DNA from: Hominisplanchenecus murintestinalis
GTDB taxonomy: Bacteria; Bacillota; Clostridia; Lachnospirales; Lachnospiraceae
Length of the DNA stretch: 64,000 nucleotides
Assembly: GCA_004793585.1 (NCBI GenBank)
Contig: SRZB01000016.1
Span: 1-64,000, forward strand
Reading direction: 5' to 3'
In this document: positions 51,459 to 59,934 of the stretch, piece after piece
How positions within the stretch are numbered: position 1 is the first letter of the stretch
How the letters are laid out: each line of letters opens with the position of its first letter
Position numbers and translations under genes: made by a program
Notes under the pieces: model-generated
Told to the model about the DNA's origin: nothing
Seen by the model: the letters and a program-made list of their open reading frames with translations, nothing else
The model's database searches: none

Positions 51459-52596
51459 TTCGGCAACCACCAGATGTCTGGAAAGCGTGCGGGACATTGT
51501 GGTAAGGACGATGATAGAAGATTACGGGAATCCGTCTTCGAAACATTTGAAGGGGATGGAGGCAGAGAGGTATCTGCGCGATGCCCGGGAGAGAATCGCA
51601 CGTACCCTGAAAGTAAGTGAAAAGGAGATTTTCTTTACATCCGGAGGGACGGAGTCTAATAATTGGGCGCTGATTGGCGCGGCGATGGCAAACCGCAGGG
51701 CAGGAACACATATTATCACGACGGCGGTGGAACATGCCGCCGTGATTCAGCCTATGATGTATCTGGAGGAGCAGGGATTTTCCGTAACATATCTGCCCGT
51801 GAACCGCTATGGCGAGGTTTCTTTGGCGGATTTGAAAGCGGCGGTTCAGGAAGACACTATCCTGGTGTCTGTGATGTATGTGAATAACGAGCTGGGGGCG
51901 GCAGAGCCGATTGAGGAGATTGGACACTTTTTAAAGGAGAAATATCCCGGTATTCTTTTTCATGTAGATGCGATTCAGGCATATGGAAAATACAGGATTT
52001 TTCCGAAGAAAGCGGGCATTGACATGCTTTCAGTCAGCGGGCATAAGATTCACGGGCCTAAGGGAACCGGCTTTTTGTATATTCAGGAAAAGGTGAAGAT
52101 AAAGCCGCTGATGCTTGGCGGCGGACAGCAGAAGGGAATGCGTTCAGGAACAGATAATGTACCGGGAATCGCAGGGCTTGGAGAGGCTGCCGGCGAGGCA
52201 TATCGTGACTTTGAGGAAAAGCGCGCACATCTTTTAAGGCTGAAAGAGTATTTTATGGAACAGGTTTCCATGCTTCCTGATGTGGTGATCAACACCCGGC
52301 CGGGCGAAGACGGCGCTCCGCATATTGTCAGTGTGAGCTTTAGAGGAGTGAGGAGCGAAGTTCTGCTCCATGCGCTGGAGGAGAGGGGGATTTACGTTTC
52401 TTCCGGTTCGGCGTGTTCGTCGAATAAGAAACTTCCGGTGAGCGCAGTTTTAAAAGAAATCGGAATGGAACGGGAGCTTCTGGATGCAACGCTGCGGTTC
52501 AGTTTTGGCAGGTTTAATACGGAGGAAGAACTGGCGTACTGTGTGGAAGCACTGAAAGAGCTTCTGCCGATGCTGCGCAGATATTCGCGACATTAA
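51439..52596 (+). CDS. Cysteine desulfurase (NifS/IscS family)
   Basis: A 385-residue PLP enzyme that removes sulfur from cysteine as a protein-bound persulfide. The PLP lysine is in SVSGHKIHGPKG, and the mobile-loop active Cys is in SSGSACSS. An early FTSGGTESNNWAL motif is also present. thiI follows after 12 bases, so it is most likely the dedicated sulfur donor for ThiI (as NifZ is in Bacillus), although a wider role is possible. The start lies inside the end of rsmE, giving coupling. Confidence 0.94.
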   Translation: MEAYLDNSATTRCLESVRDIVVRTMIEDYGNPSSKHLKGMEAERYLRDARERIARTLKVSEKEIFFTSGGTESNNWALIGAAMANRRAGTHIITTAVEHAAVIQPMMYLEEQGFSVTYLPVNRYGEVSLADLKAAVQEDTILVSVMYVNNELGAAEPIEEIGHFLKEKYPGILFHVDAIQAYGKYRIFPKKAGIDMLSVSGHKIHGPKGTGFLYIQEKVKIKPLMLGGGQQKGMRSGTDNVPGIAGLGEAAGEAYRDFEEKRAHLLRLKEYFMEQVSMLPDVVINTRPGEDGAPHIVSVSFRGVRSEVLLHALEERGIYVSSGSACSSNKKLPVSAVLKEIGMERELLDATLRFSFGRFNTEEELAYCVEALKELLPMLRRYSRH

Positions 52597-52608
52597 AGGA
52601 GAAAAGTT

Positions 52609-53787
52609 ATGTTTCAGGCATTTTTGATAAAATATGGAGAGATTGGAATCAAGGGGAAGAACCGCCATTTGTTTGAGGATGCGCTGATGAAGCAAATCCG
52701 CCATGCATTGAAGCCTGTGGAAGGCAAATTTTTCGTGCGCAAGGAGCAGGGGCGTATTTTTGTTGAGGCGGAAAGCGCGTTTGATTATGATGAGGTTATC
52801 GCAGCGCTGCAGCAGGTTTTCGGAATCGTGGGTATTTGTCCGATGGTGCAGGCGGCTGACGAGGGATTTGACAAGCTGGCCGAAACGGTGAACGATTATC
52901 TGCGGAAGGTGTACGGGGACAGGGAAATGAGCTTTAAGGTAAATGCCCGGAGGGCGAAAAAGAGTTATCCCAGGACGTCCATGGAAATCAACGCGGATTT
53001 GGGCGAGAGAATTCTTGCGGCATTTCCCAATATGAAAGTAGACGTGCATAAGCCGGATGTGATGCTGGATGTGGAAATACGGGATCAGATTTATATTTAT
53101 TCCCAGATTATTCCGGGGCCGGGCGGTATGCCTGTGGGGACAAACGGAAAGGCCATGCTGCTTTTGTCAGGAGGGATTGACAGCCCGGTAGCGGGGTATA
53201 TGATTGCCAAACGGGGTGTGAAAATTGATGCGGTGTATTTCCATGCGCCGCCATATACCAGTGAACGGGCAAAGCAGAAGGTGGTAGATTTAGCGCATCT
53301 GGTAGCCAGGTATTCAGGGCCGATTAACCTGCATGTAGTGAACTTTACGGATATCCAGCTTTATATCTATGAGGCGTGCCCTCATGAGGAGCTGACAATT
53401 ATTATGCGGCGCTATATGATGCGGATTGCGGAACATTTTGCAAAAGAAACGGGCTGCCTGGGATTGATTACAGGCGAGAGCATCGGGCAGGTGGCGAGCC
53501 AGACCATGCAGAGCCTGGCGGCGACGGACGCTGTGTGTACTATGCCGGTATTCCGTCCGGTGATAGGATTTGATAAGCAGGAAATTGTAGATATTGCGGA
53601 AAAGATAGATACTTATGAGACTTCCATCCAGCCTTTTGAGGACTGCTGTACGATTTTTGTGGCGAAACATCCGGTAACAAAGCCGAATATTAATATCATC
53701 AGACGCAGCGAGACGCATCTGGAAGAAAGAATTGACGAGCTGGTGCAGACTGCAATAGAAACGACAGAAACTATATGGGTAGAATAG
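52609..53787 (+). CDS. thiI: tRNA 4-thiouridine synthase ThiI
   Basis: A 392-residue enzyme that makes 4-thiouridine at tRNA position 8 and can supply sulfur for thiamine. The NFLD and THUMP domains occupy about residues 1-165 (FLIKYGEIGIKGKNR at the start). The PP-loop LLSGGIDSPVAGY follows near 185. It ends without a rhodanese domain, as in Bacillus ThiI, so sulfur probably arrives directly from the adjacent cysteine desulfurase. AAAGGAGAAAAG precedes the ATG. Confidence 0.96.
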   Translation: MFQAFLIKYGEIGIKGKNRHLFEDALMKQIRHALKPVEGKFFVRKEQGRIFVEAESAFDYDEVIAALQQVFGIVGICPMVQAADEGFDKLAETVNDYLRKVYGDREMSFKVNARRAKKSYPRTSMEINADLGERILAAFPNMKVDVHKPDVMLDVEIRDQIYIYSQIIPGPGGMPVGTNGKAMLLLSGGIDSPVAGYMIAKRGVKIDAVYFHAPPYTSERAKQKVVDLAHLVARYSGPINLHVVNFTDIQLYIYEACPHEELTIIMRRYMMRIAEHFAKETGCLGLITGESIGQVASQTMQSLAATDAVCTMPVFRPVIGFDKQEIVDIAEKIDTYETSIQPFEDCCTIFVAKHPVTKPNINIIRRSETHLEERIDELVQTAIETTETIWVE

Positions 53788-53799
53788 AGGCAAAAAAAT

Positions 53800-53840
53800 G
53801 AATCCATCTGCCGCAGTGATGCTGGCAGTGGATTCTTCAC
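53800..53840. terminator. Convergent terminator between thiI and the HPr-like gene
   Basis: GAATCCA-CTGCC pairs with GGCAG-TGGATTC (arms 53800-53812 and 53824-53835, one bulge). A strong T run follows on the minus strand, so it mainly serves the HPr-like gene. Confidence 0.75.
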
Positions 53841-53851
53841 TGATACCTGTT

Positions 53852-54088
53852 CTACTCTTCGATGATGTATGGAGACAGGGAAGAAATGATTTCATCCACA
53901 TTGTCTTCTACATGGATATTTAAGTCGATAGGCTTAGAAAGATCCAGACTGAAGATACCCATGATAGATTTTGCGTCAATCACGTATCTCCCGGATACTA
54001 AATCAAAATCATAATCAAATTTCGTAATATCATTTACAAATGACTTTACTTTATCAATGGAATTCAAAGAAATTTTTACTGTTTTCAT
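53852..54088 (-). CDS. HPr-like protein lacking the catalytic histidine (Crh-like)
   Basis: A 78-residue protein of the HPr fold. The regulatory serine region is kept (AKSIMGIFSLDL, Ser41, equivalent to HPr Ser46). The catalytic GLHARPA segment is replaced by SLNSIDKVKSFVND, so no phosphohistidine can form. This is the situation of Bacillus Crh, which serves catabolite repression through CcpA after phosphorylation by HPr kinase rather than sugar transport. The assignment as a regulator is inferred. GGGAGG precedes the ATG. It is encoded alone, with a good terminator. Confidence 0.85.
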   Translation of the reverse strand: MKTVKISLNSIDKVKSFVNDITKFDYDFDLVSGRYVIDAKSIMGIFSLDLSKPIDLNIHVEDNVDEIISSLSPYIIEE

Positions 54089-54268
54089 TTGGAAAAACCT
54101 CCCTTATTATTTTATACTCTCATCTTAACTATGAGAGGCAGAAAAGTCAAGTCGAAAAAGAGACAAACTTAAAAATGCTAATTGGGCAAAAGTAATAAAG
54201 TCAGAAAGGGACTGGAAAAAGTCAATAGTAAGATTGGATGAAAGCCGACAGAAAGGACAGGAACTGAT

Positions 54269-55597
54269 ATGAAAAAGAAAGCCGCCCTGCATAATTTGGG
54301 ATGTAAAGTGAATGCATATGAGACGGATGCTATGCGGCAGATGCTGGAACAGGCGGGGTATGAGATTGTCCCGTTTGCGCCGGGGGCGGATGTGTACGTG
54401 ATAAATACCTGTACCGTGACGAACATTGCCGACAGGAAGTCACGGCAGATGCTGCACAAGGCAAAGAAAATGAATCCCCGGGCGATAGTGGTGGCGGCAG
54501 GCTGCTATGTCCAGGCGTCGGCCGACAGACAGGAGATAGATACGTCTATTGACATTGTTATTGGGAATAATAAGAAAAAAGACTTGGTAGAAATCCTGGC
54601 AGAATATGAGAGGAGCCATGCGGAAGAATTCATTATTGATGTGAACCATACCCAAGAATATGAAGAGCTTTCGATTAGCCATACCTCAGAGCATACCCGG
54701 GCATATATTAAAGTCCAGGACGGATGCAACCAGTTCTGCAGCTACTGCATCATCCCTTATGCCAGGGGGCGGGTCAGAAGCCGGAGCATGGAGGATGTCA
54801 TTGAAGAAGTGTGCTCTCTGGCGGCGAACGGGTATCAGGAGGTGGTTCTCACAGGTATCCATTTAAGCTCGTATGGGATAGATTTGGATATGACGCTTAC
54901 TGAGCTTATCCTCGCTGTCCATGAGGTAGATGGTATACAGAGAATCCGGCTGGGCTCACTGGAACCGCGGATTGTGACGGAAGAATTTGCCCGGACGATT
55001 TCTGCGCTTCCGAAACTGTGCCCTCACTTTCATCTCTCTCTCCAGAGTGGGTGTGACGCTACCCTGAAACGGATGAACCGCAGGTATACGACAGAAGAGT
55101 ACGAGGAAAAATGCAGGCTTTTGCGGAAGTATTTTGATAATCCGTCTCTGACGACGGATGTTATCGTGGGATTTCCGGGTGAGACGGAGGAAGAATTTGC
55201 CGAGACGAGGGCATTTCTGGAAAAAATACAGTTTTATGAAACGCATGTATTCAAATATTCCCGGAGGAAAGGGACGCGGGCAGCTGTGATGGAAGATCAG
55301 GTAAGCGATGGGAAAAAGGCGGAACGCAGCAATATCCTGCTGGAGCTTAACCGCAGAAACCGGGAAGCGTATGAAAATGCCCGCATGGGAAAACAGGATG
55401 AAGTATTGTTTGAAGAGTGCGTGACGCTGGACGGGGAAAGCTATTATACAGGGCATACGAGAGAGTATGTCCGCATGGCTGTTCCGGCGGAAGAAGGGCT
55501 TGCCAATAAAATCCTTCCGGTACGCGTGGGAAAAAGCAGGAAGCAGGGGCTGCTGACGGCGGAGATATCGAAAAGTTTTGATTGTATTTTTGCATGA
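54269..55597 (+). CDS. mtaB: tRNA t6A37 methylthiotransferase MtaB
   Basis: A 442-residue radical-SAM enzyme that converts t6A to ms2t6A at position 37 of ANN-decoding tRNAs. The N-terminal domain has HNLGCKVNAYETD and NTCTVTNIADRKSRQ. The radical-SAM motif is CNQFCSYC, followed by IIPYARGRVRSR, and a TRAM domain ends the protein. The NLGCKVN and VTNIADRKSRQ segments separate MtaB from MiaB. GAAAGGACAGG precedes the ATG. Confidence 0.94.
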   Translation: MKKKAALHNLGCKVNAYETDAMRQMLEQAGYEIVPFAPGADVYVINTCTVTNIADRKSRQMLHKAKKMNPRAIVVAAGCYVQASADRQEIDTSIDIVIGNNKKKDLVEILAEYERSHAEEFIIDVNHTQEYEELSISHTSEHTRAYIKVQDGCNQFCSYCIIPYARGRVRSRSMEDVIEEVCSLAANGYQEVVLTGIHLSSYGIDLDMTLTELILAVHEVDGIQRIRLGSLEPRIVTEEFARTISALPKLCPHFHLSLQSGCDATLKRMNRRYTTEEYEEKCRLLRKYFDNPSLTTDVIVGFPGETEEEFAETRAFLEKIQFYETHVFKYSRRKGTRAAVMEDQVSDGKKAERSNILLELNRRNREAYENARMGKQDEVLFEECVTLDGESYYTGHTREYVRMAVPAEEGLANKILPVRVGKSRKQGLLTAEISKSFDCIFA

Positions 55598-55641
55598 TTT
55601 ATATTAGAATAAAGAGAAAGTATAGTTAAGGGCGTGATAAA

Positions 55642-55905
55642 ATGGGCAATATAAGTAATACACAGTATTTTAAAGTAAATTCGGAAACAGAAATAAGCGT
55701 GAAGGAAATCCTGGACACGGTTTATAATGCGATGACGGAAAAAGGGTATAATCCGGTGAATCAGATTGTAGGGTATATTATGTCGGGAGACCCTACCTAT
55801 ATCACCAGCCATAAAAATGCCAGGAGCATGATTATGAAGGTGGAACGGGACGAGCTGGTAGAGGAACTGTTGAAAGAGTACATTAAGAATAGGGCCTGGC
55901 AATAG
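55642..55905 (+). CDS. ireB: IreB family regulatory phosphoprotein
   Basis: An 87-residue conserved protein (formerly UPF0297/YrzL) with the family segments [29 protein letters not shown] and [12 protein letters not shown]. In enterococci IreB is a substrate of the PASTA kinase IreK and modulates cephalosporin resistance; that function is by analogy. ruvX begins 2 bases after its stop, the standard ireB-ruvX-DUF1292 order. Confidence 0.95.
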   Translation: MGNISNTQYFKVNSETEISVKEILDTVYNAMTEKGYNPVNQIVGYIMSGDPTYITSHKNARSMIMKVERDELVEELLKEYIKNRAWQ

Positions 55906-55907
55906 GT

Positions 55908-56369
55908 ATGGGCAAACGGGTAATGGGACTTGATTTCGGCTCAAAGACAGTAGGCGTGGCCGTCAGCGACGGGCTGGGACTAACTGCACAGGGAGTAGAA
56001 ATCATCAGGAGGACGTCAGAGAATAAGCTTCGGCAGACGTTGGCAAGGATAGAAGCTTTGGTTCGTGAATATGAAGTCGGGACGATTGTGCTGGGCTTTC
56101 CCAAAAATATGAATAACACAGTGGGGGACAGGGCTGAGAAATCCCTGGCATTTAAAGAAATGCTGGAGAGAAGGACGGGTCTGCCTGTTGTGATGTGGGA
56201 CGAGCGGCTGACAACGGTAGAAGCAAACAGGACACTTATGGAGGGAAAGGTGCGCCGTGAGGACAGGAAGCAGTATGTAGATAAACTGGCGGCAGTCTTT
56301 ATTCTTCAGGGATATTTGGATTGCGAAGGTATGAAGTCTGGAAATACACATCCGGATATAACGGGCTGA
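55908..56369 (+). CDS. ruvX: Holliday junction resolvase-like RuvX/YqgF
   Basis: A 153-residue RNase H-fold protein implicated in pre-16S rRNA processing and possibly junction resolution. It starts [19 protein letters not shown], with the catalytic Asp in the LDFG segment, followed by [17 protein letters not shown] and [10 protein letters not shown]. The length is typical. It sits tightly between ireB and the DUF1292 gene. Confidence 0.95.
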   Translation: MGKRVMGLDFGSKTVGVAVSDGLGLTAQGVEIIRRTSENKLRQTLARIEALVREYEVGTIVLGFPKNMNNTVGDRAEKSLAFKEMLERRTGLPVVMWDERLTTVEANRTLMEGKVRREDRKQYVDKLAAVFILQGYLDCEGMKSGNTHPDITG

Positions 56370-56397
56370 CGCGCAAATGCGCCGGAGAGAGGAAAAT

Positions 56398-56655
56398 ATG
56401 GAAAAAATCAGGTTTAGTTTTGGAGAAACCGGAGAGACAGCGGAATTTTTTGTTCTGGAACAGACAAGAATTAACGGAATGAACTATATTTTGGTGACGG
56501 ATTCTGAGGAAGATGATGCAGAGGCATTGATTTTGAAAGATTTGTCCCAGGATGGTGATAAAGAAGCGTTGTACGAAATCGTGGAAGATGACAATGAGCT
56601 GGAGGCAGTGTCGAAAGTTTTTGCAGAAATGTTAGAGGATATTGAATTGGTATAA
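56398..56655 (+). CDS. DUF1292 family protein
   Basis: An 85-residue acidic protein (the family of Bacillus YrzB) of unknown function, with FFVLEQTRINGMNYILVTDS and repeated Glu/Asp runs. The frame extends 21 bases upstream, but GAGAGGAAAAT before this ATG favours the shorter form. It completes the conserved ireB-ruvX-DUF1292 trio. Confidence 0.88.
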   Translation: MEKIRFSFGETGETAEFFVLEQTRINGMNYILVTDSEEDDAEALILKDLSQDGDKEALYEIVEDDNELEAVSKVFAEMLEDIELV

Positions 56656-56728
56656 ACAGAAAGACGCTGCTGCGGACGGAGTCAACAATAACAAAGATGC
56701 GAAAGATAAGCAGAGGAGGTCTGCTTTT

Positions 56729-56770
56729 ATGTTGAATAAGAATAAAAATCAAGGAGGTAGGATTGTTTGA
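56729..56770 (+). CDS. Short ORF overlapping the RNase J start (possible leader peptide)
   Basis: A 13-codon frame, MLNKNKNQGGRIV, has its own strong ribosome binding site (AGAGGAGG, 8 bases before the ATG). It ends in TGA inside TTGA, where TTG is the RNase J start, so reinitiation or coupling is likely. The RNase J ribosome binding site lies within it. It may set RNase J levels; no conservation data are available to me. Confidence 0.5.
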   Translation: MLNKNKNQGGRIV

Positions 56771-58431
56771 AGAACGTGAAACATGAAAAATTGAAAATTA
56801 TTCCCCTGGGAGGGCTGGAGCAGATTGGCATGAACATTACTGCTTTTGAATATGAAAACAGTATTGTTGTGGTAGACTGCGGCCTGTCTTTTCCGGAGGA
56901 TGATATGCTGGGGATTGATTTGGTGATTCCCGACATTACTTACCTGAAGAACAACGTGGAAAAGGTGAAAGGGTTTGTCATTACCCACGGGCATGAGGAT
57001 CATATTGGCGCGCTGCCTTATATTCTGAAAGAACTGGCGGCGCCTATCTATACTACGAAGCTTACGATGGGATTGATTGAGAATAAGCTGAAAGAGCATA
57101 ATCTGATGAAGGCGTGTAAACGCAAGGTGGTAAGGCATGGGCAGTCTATCAATCTGGGCGCATTCCGTATCGAGTTTATCAAAACAAACCACAGCATCCA
57201 GGACGCGTCGGCTTTGGCTATTCATTCCCCGGCGGGAACGGTTATCCACACCGGAGACTTTAAGGTGGACTATACGCCGGTATTCGGAGACGCTATTGAT
57301 CTGCAGCGCTTTGCCGAGATTGGGAAGAAAGGCGTACTGGCATTGATGAGTGACAGTACAAATGCAGAACGTCCGGGATTTACCATGTCAGAGCGGACAG
57401 TAGGAAAAACATTTGACAATATTTTTTCCGAGCACAGGAACACAAGGATTATTATCGCCACATTTGCTTCAAATGTGGACAGGGTGCAGCAGATTATTAA
57501 CTCTGCCTATAAATTTGGACGGAAAGTTGTCGTAGAGGGCAGGAGCATGGTGACGGTAATCACCACGGCGTCAGAGCTGGGATATCTGGACATTCCGGAA
57601 AATACCCTGATTGATATTGAACAAATGAAAAATTATACAGATGACCAGATGGTGCTGATTACGACAGGAAGCCAGGGCGAGTCTATGGCGGCGTTGTCCA
57701 GGATGGCGGCGGATATGCACCGGAAAGTATCGATTAAACCGGGAGACACGATTATTTTCAGCTCAAACCCGATTCCGGGAAATGAAAAGGCGGTGTCAAA
57801 GGTCATCAATGAGCTGTCGGCAAAAGGGGCGGATGTCATTTTCCAGGATGCCCATGTATCGGGACATGCCTGCCAGGAGGAACTGAAACTGATTTATTCC
57901 CTGGTGCATCCGAGGTATGCGATTCCAGTTCACGGGGAATACCGCCATTTGAAAGCAAATGCAGGGCTTGCCATGAGCCTGGGGATTCCGAAAGAAAATA
58001 CGTTTATTCTTCGCTCAGGCGATGTGCTGGAGCTGGATGAGGAACAGGCAAAAGTGGTAGACCATGTGCATACAGGCGCAATCCTGGTGGACGGACTGGG
58101 CGTAGGCGATGTGGGAAATATCGTGCTGCGTGACCGTCAGCATCTGGCGGAAGACGGTATCCTGATTGTTGTGATGACGCTGGAACGTTACAGCAATCAG
58201 CTTCTGGCGGGACCGGATATCGTTTCCAGGGGATTTGTGTATGTGAGAGAATCAGAAGTATTGATGGACGAGGCGCGCCATGTGGTAGAGAGCGCTCTGG
58301 ACGGATGTATGGACAAGCATATCACGGACTGGGGAAAGCTTAAGAATGCAACAAAGGATGCGCTGAGTGAATTTCTGTGGAAAAAAACAAAGCGCAGCCC
58401 GATGATCCTTCCAATTATTATGGAAGTATAA
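56767..58431 (+). CDS. Ribonuclease J
   Basis: A 554-residue metallo-beta-lactamase-fold RNase with 5' exonuclease and endonuclease activity on mRNA and rRNA. The zinc motif is THGHEDHIGALPY. Conserved blocks include DSTNAERPGFTMSER, TTGSQGESMAALSRMA, PVHGEYRHLKANA and the final RSPMILPIIMEV. The first frame-open start is TTG at 56767 after AAGGAGG, with a stop codon three triplets upstream. Whether it corresponds to J1 or J2 is not decided. It is inserted in the cluster between the DUF1292 gene and ylbF. Confidence 0.95.
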   Translation: MKNVKHEKLKIIPLGGLEQIGMNITAFEYENSIVVVDCGLSFPEDDMLGIDLVIPDITYLKNNVEKVKGFVITHGHEDHIGALPYILKELAAPIYTTKLTMGLIENKLKEHNLMKACKRKVVRHGQSINLGAFRIEFIKTNHSIQDASALAIHSPAGTVIHTGDFKVDYTPVFGDAIDLQRFAEIGKKGVLALMSDSTNAERPGFTMSERTVGKTFDNIFSEHRNTRIIIATFASNVDRVQQIINSAYKFGRKVVVEGRSMVTVITTASELGYLDIPENTLIDIEQMKNYTDDQMVLITTGSQGESMAALSRMAADMHRKVSIKPGDTIIFSSNPIPGNEKAVSKVINELSAKGADVIFQDAHVSGHACQEELKLIYSLVHPRYAIPVHGEYRHLKANAGLAMSLGIPKENTFILRSGDVLELDEEQAKVVDHVHTGAILVDGLGVGDVGNIVLRDRQHLAEDGILIVVMTLERYSNQLLAGPDIVSRGFVYVRESEVLMDEARHVVESALDGCMDKHITDWGKLKNATKDALSEFLWKKTKRSPMILPIIMEV

Positions 58432-58461
58432 GGAGACAGTGTAAAAAGGGGTTGGAGAGGC

Positions 58462-58815
58462 ATGACGAATGTAACCAGATGTACGCAGGAGCTGACAGAG
58501 GCAATCTGTAACTGTGAGGCTTATGCGGAGTATGAAAAGGCCAAGGAAAAGATGCGGGAGAACCCGGAACTGCTGGCACGCCTGAATGCCTACCGGCGGG
58601 AGAAGTATGAGATTCAGAATGCAGAAAATGGAGTGGACGCATATGATGAACTGGAACGCTTTGCAAAGGAGCATGAAGAGTTCCGCAGGAATCCGCTGGT
58701 AGAGGAATATCTCAGTACCGAACTGGAGATGTGCCGGATGATTCAGCGCATTAACCAGGCGGTGACAGGCGTGGTACAGCTTGAAATAGAAGAATTTGCC
58801 GACGTGATTGAATGA
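58462..58815 (+). CDS. YlbF/YmcA family regulator
   Basis: A 117-residue helical protein of the YlbF/YmcA family. In Bacillus, YlbF, YmcA and YaaT form a complex that assists RNase Y and affects sporulation and competence. The visible pattern EYEKAKEKMRENPELLARLNAYR and the later FRRNPLVEEYLSTE fit. Its position directly after RNase J agrees with an RNA-turnover role, by inference. Confidence 0.8.
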   Translation: MTNVTRCTQELTEAICNCEAYAEYEKAKEKMRENPELLARLNAYRREKYEIQNAENGVDAYDELERFAKEHEEFRRNPLVEEYLSTELEMCRMIQRINQAVTGVVQLEIEEFADVIE

Positions 58816-58840
58816 GCGCTGACAGGAGGCGGAAGCACTT

Positions 58841-59230
58841 ATGAACCAGAGAAGGAAATCGGTTACAGCCATATTTGCCATATTGAAAATCCTGGCGCTG
58901 ATCGTAGTGATTGCAGTGCTGGTTTCGGTGGGACGAAGAGCCTATGACTTCGGATACCGGGTATTTGCGGAGGAAGCAGTTTCTGCGCCGCCCGGAAAGA
59001 AAGTGGCGGTAACGATTGAGGATGGTATTTCTGTGTCTGAGTTGTCAGAGCTGCTAAAATCAAAGCGTTTGATTAAAGATGAGAACGTGTTCTGGATGCA
59101 GTACCATCTTTCTCAGTACAGGGGGAAGATGAAAGGCGGGAACTATATCCTTACGACTGCCATGACTGCGGAGGAAATGCTTGCGGAGATGTCCGGGGCA
59201 AATGAAACAGAGACAGGCGCGGCGGAATAG
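58841..59230 (+). CDS. Truncated MltG-like membrane protein
   Basis: A 129-residue protein with one N-terminal transmembrane helix (about 11-28) and a short extracytoplasmic domain. That domain, VAVTIEDGISVSELSELLKS through KGGNYILTTAMTAEEML, matches the LysM-like N-terminal region of endolytic transglycosylase MltG. The large catalytic domain is absent, and the C terminus ends in a Thr/Glu tail with a normal stop. It occupies the slot where Bacillus has full-length mltG (yrrL), before trmR. Function unknown; a regulator or wall-binding stub is possible. Confidence 0.7.
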   Translation: MNQRRKSVTAIFAILKILALIVVIAVLVSVGRRAYDFGYRVFAEEAVSAPPGKKVAVTIEDGISVSELSELLKSKRLIKDENVFWMQYHLSQYRGKMKGGNYILTTAMTAEEMLAEMSGANETETGAAE

Positions 59231-59245
59231 CCGGAGAGGAATTAC

Positions 59246-59890
59246 ATGATTGTAAATGAACGGATGATTGCCTATATCAATTCACTGGATATGGGCAATA
59301 CGCCTTTATTGGATAAAATTGAACAGGAGGCGCTGAATGCTTTTGTGCCGATTGTGCGGAGGGAGATGCAGAGTTTCCTGAAGGTGCTTCTGGCGGTGCG
59401 CCGGCCCATACGGATTTTGGAGGTGGGGACGGCTGTGGGGTTTTCTGCGCTGCTGTTCTGTGAATATGCGCCGGAAGGAGCGCAGATTACTACAATTGAA
59501 AAATACGAGAAGAGGATTCCCGTTGCGCGTGAGAATTTCCGGCGAGGAGGAAAGGAAGCGCAGATAACGCTTTTGGAGGGGGATGCCGCTGAAATCCTGA
59601 GCAGCCTGACGGAAACATATGATTTTATTTTCATGGATGCGGCAAAAGGACAGTATATCCATTTTCTGCCGGATGTGATGCGGCTTCTGGAAGTGGGCGG
59701 CGTACTGGTTTCGGATAATGTGCTGCAGGATGGGGATATTATCGAATCCCATTACGTTGTAGAGCGCAGGAACCGGACGATTTACAAGCGGATGCGGGAA
59801 TACTTATATGAACTGAAACATGACGAACGGCTGATTACATCTATCGTTCCCATCGGGGATGGGGCGACGGTCAGCGTGCGTATAAAGTAA
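59246..59890 (+). CDS. trmR: O-methyltransferase, probable tRNA 5-hydroxyuridine methyltransferase
   Basis: A 214-residue class I SAM methyltransferase of the catechol-O-methyltransferase-like group. The SAM loop is RILEVGTAVGFSALLF, and the metal-binding part is DFIFMDAAKGQYIHFL followed by SDNVLQDG. Bacillus TrmR (YrrM) makes 5-methoxyuridine from ho5U at the wobble base. The same neighbour, a U32 protein that makes ho5U, follows here after 44 bases, which supports this assignment over a generic methyltransferase. Confidence 0.82.
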   Translation: MIVNERMIAYINSLDMGNTPLLDKIEQEALNAFVPIVRREMQSFLKVLLAVRRPIRILEVGTAVGFSALLFCEYAPEGAQITTIEKYEKRIPVARENFRRGGKEAQITLLEGDAAEILSSLTETYDFIFMDAAKGQYIHFLPDVMRLLEVGGVLVSDNVLQDGDIIESHYVVERRNRTIYKRMREYLYELKHDERLITSIVPIGDGATVSVRIK

Positions 59891-59934
59891 GGGCGGCGGC
59901 GCTGCCCTGTTTTTGATAAGAGGAGAAAGAAAGT

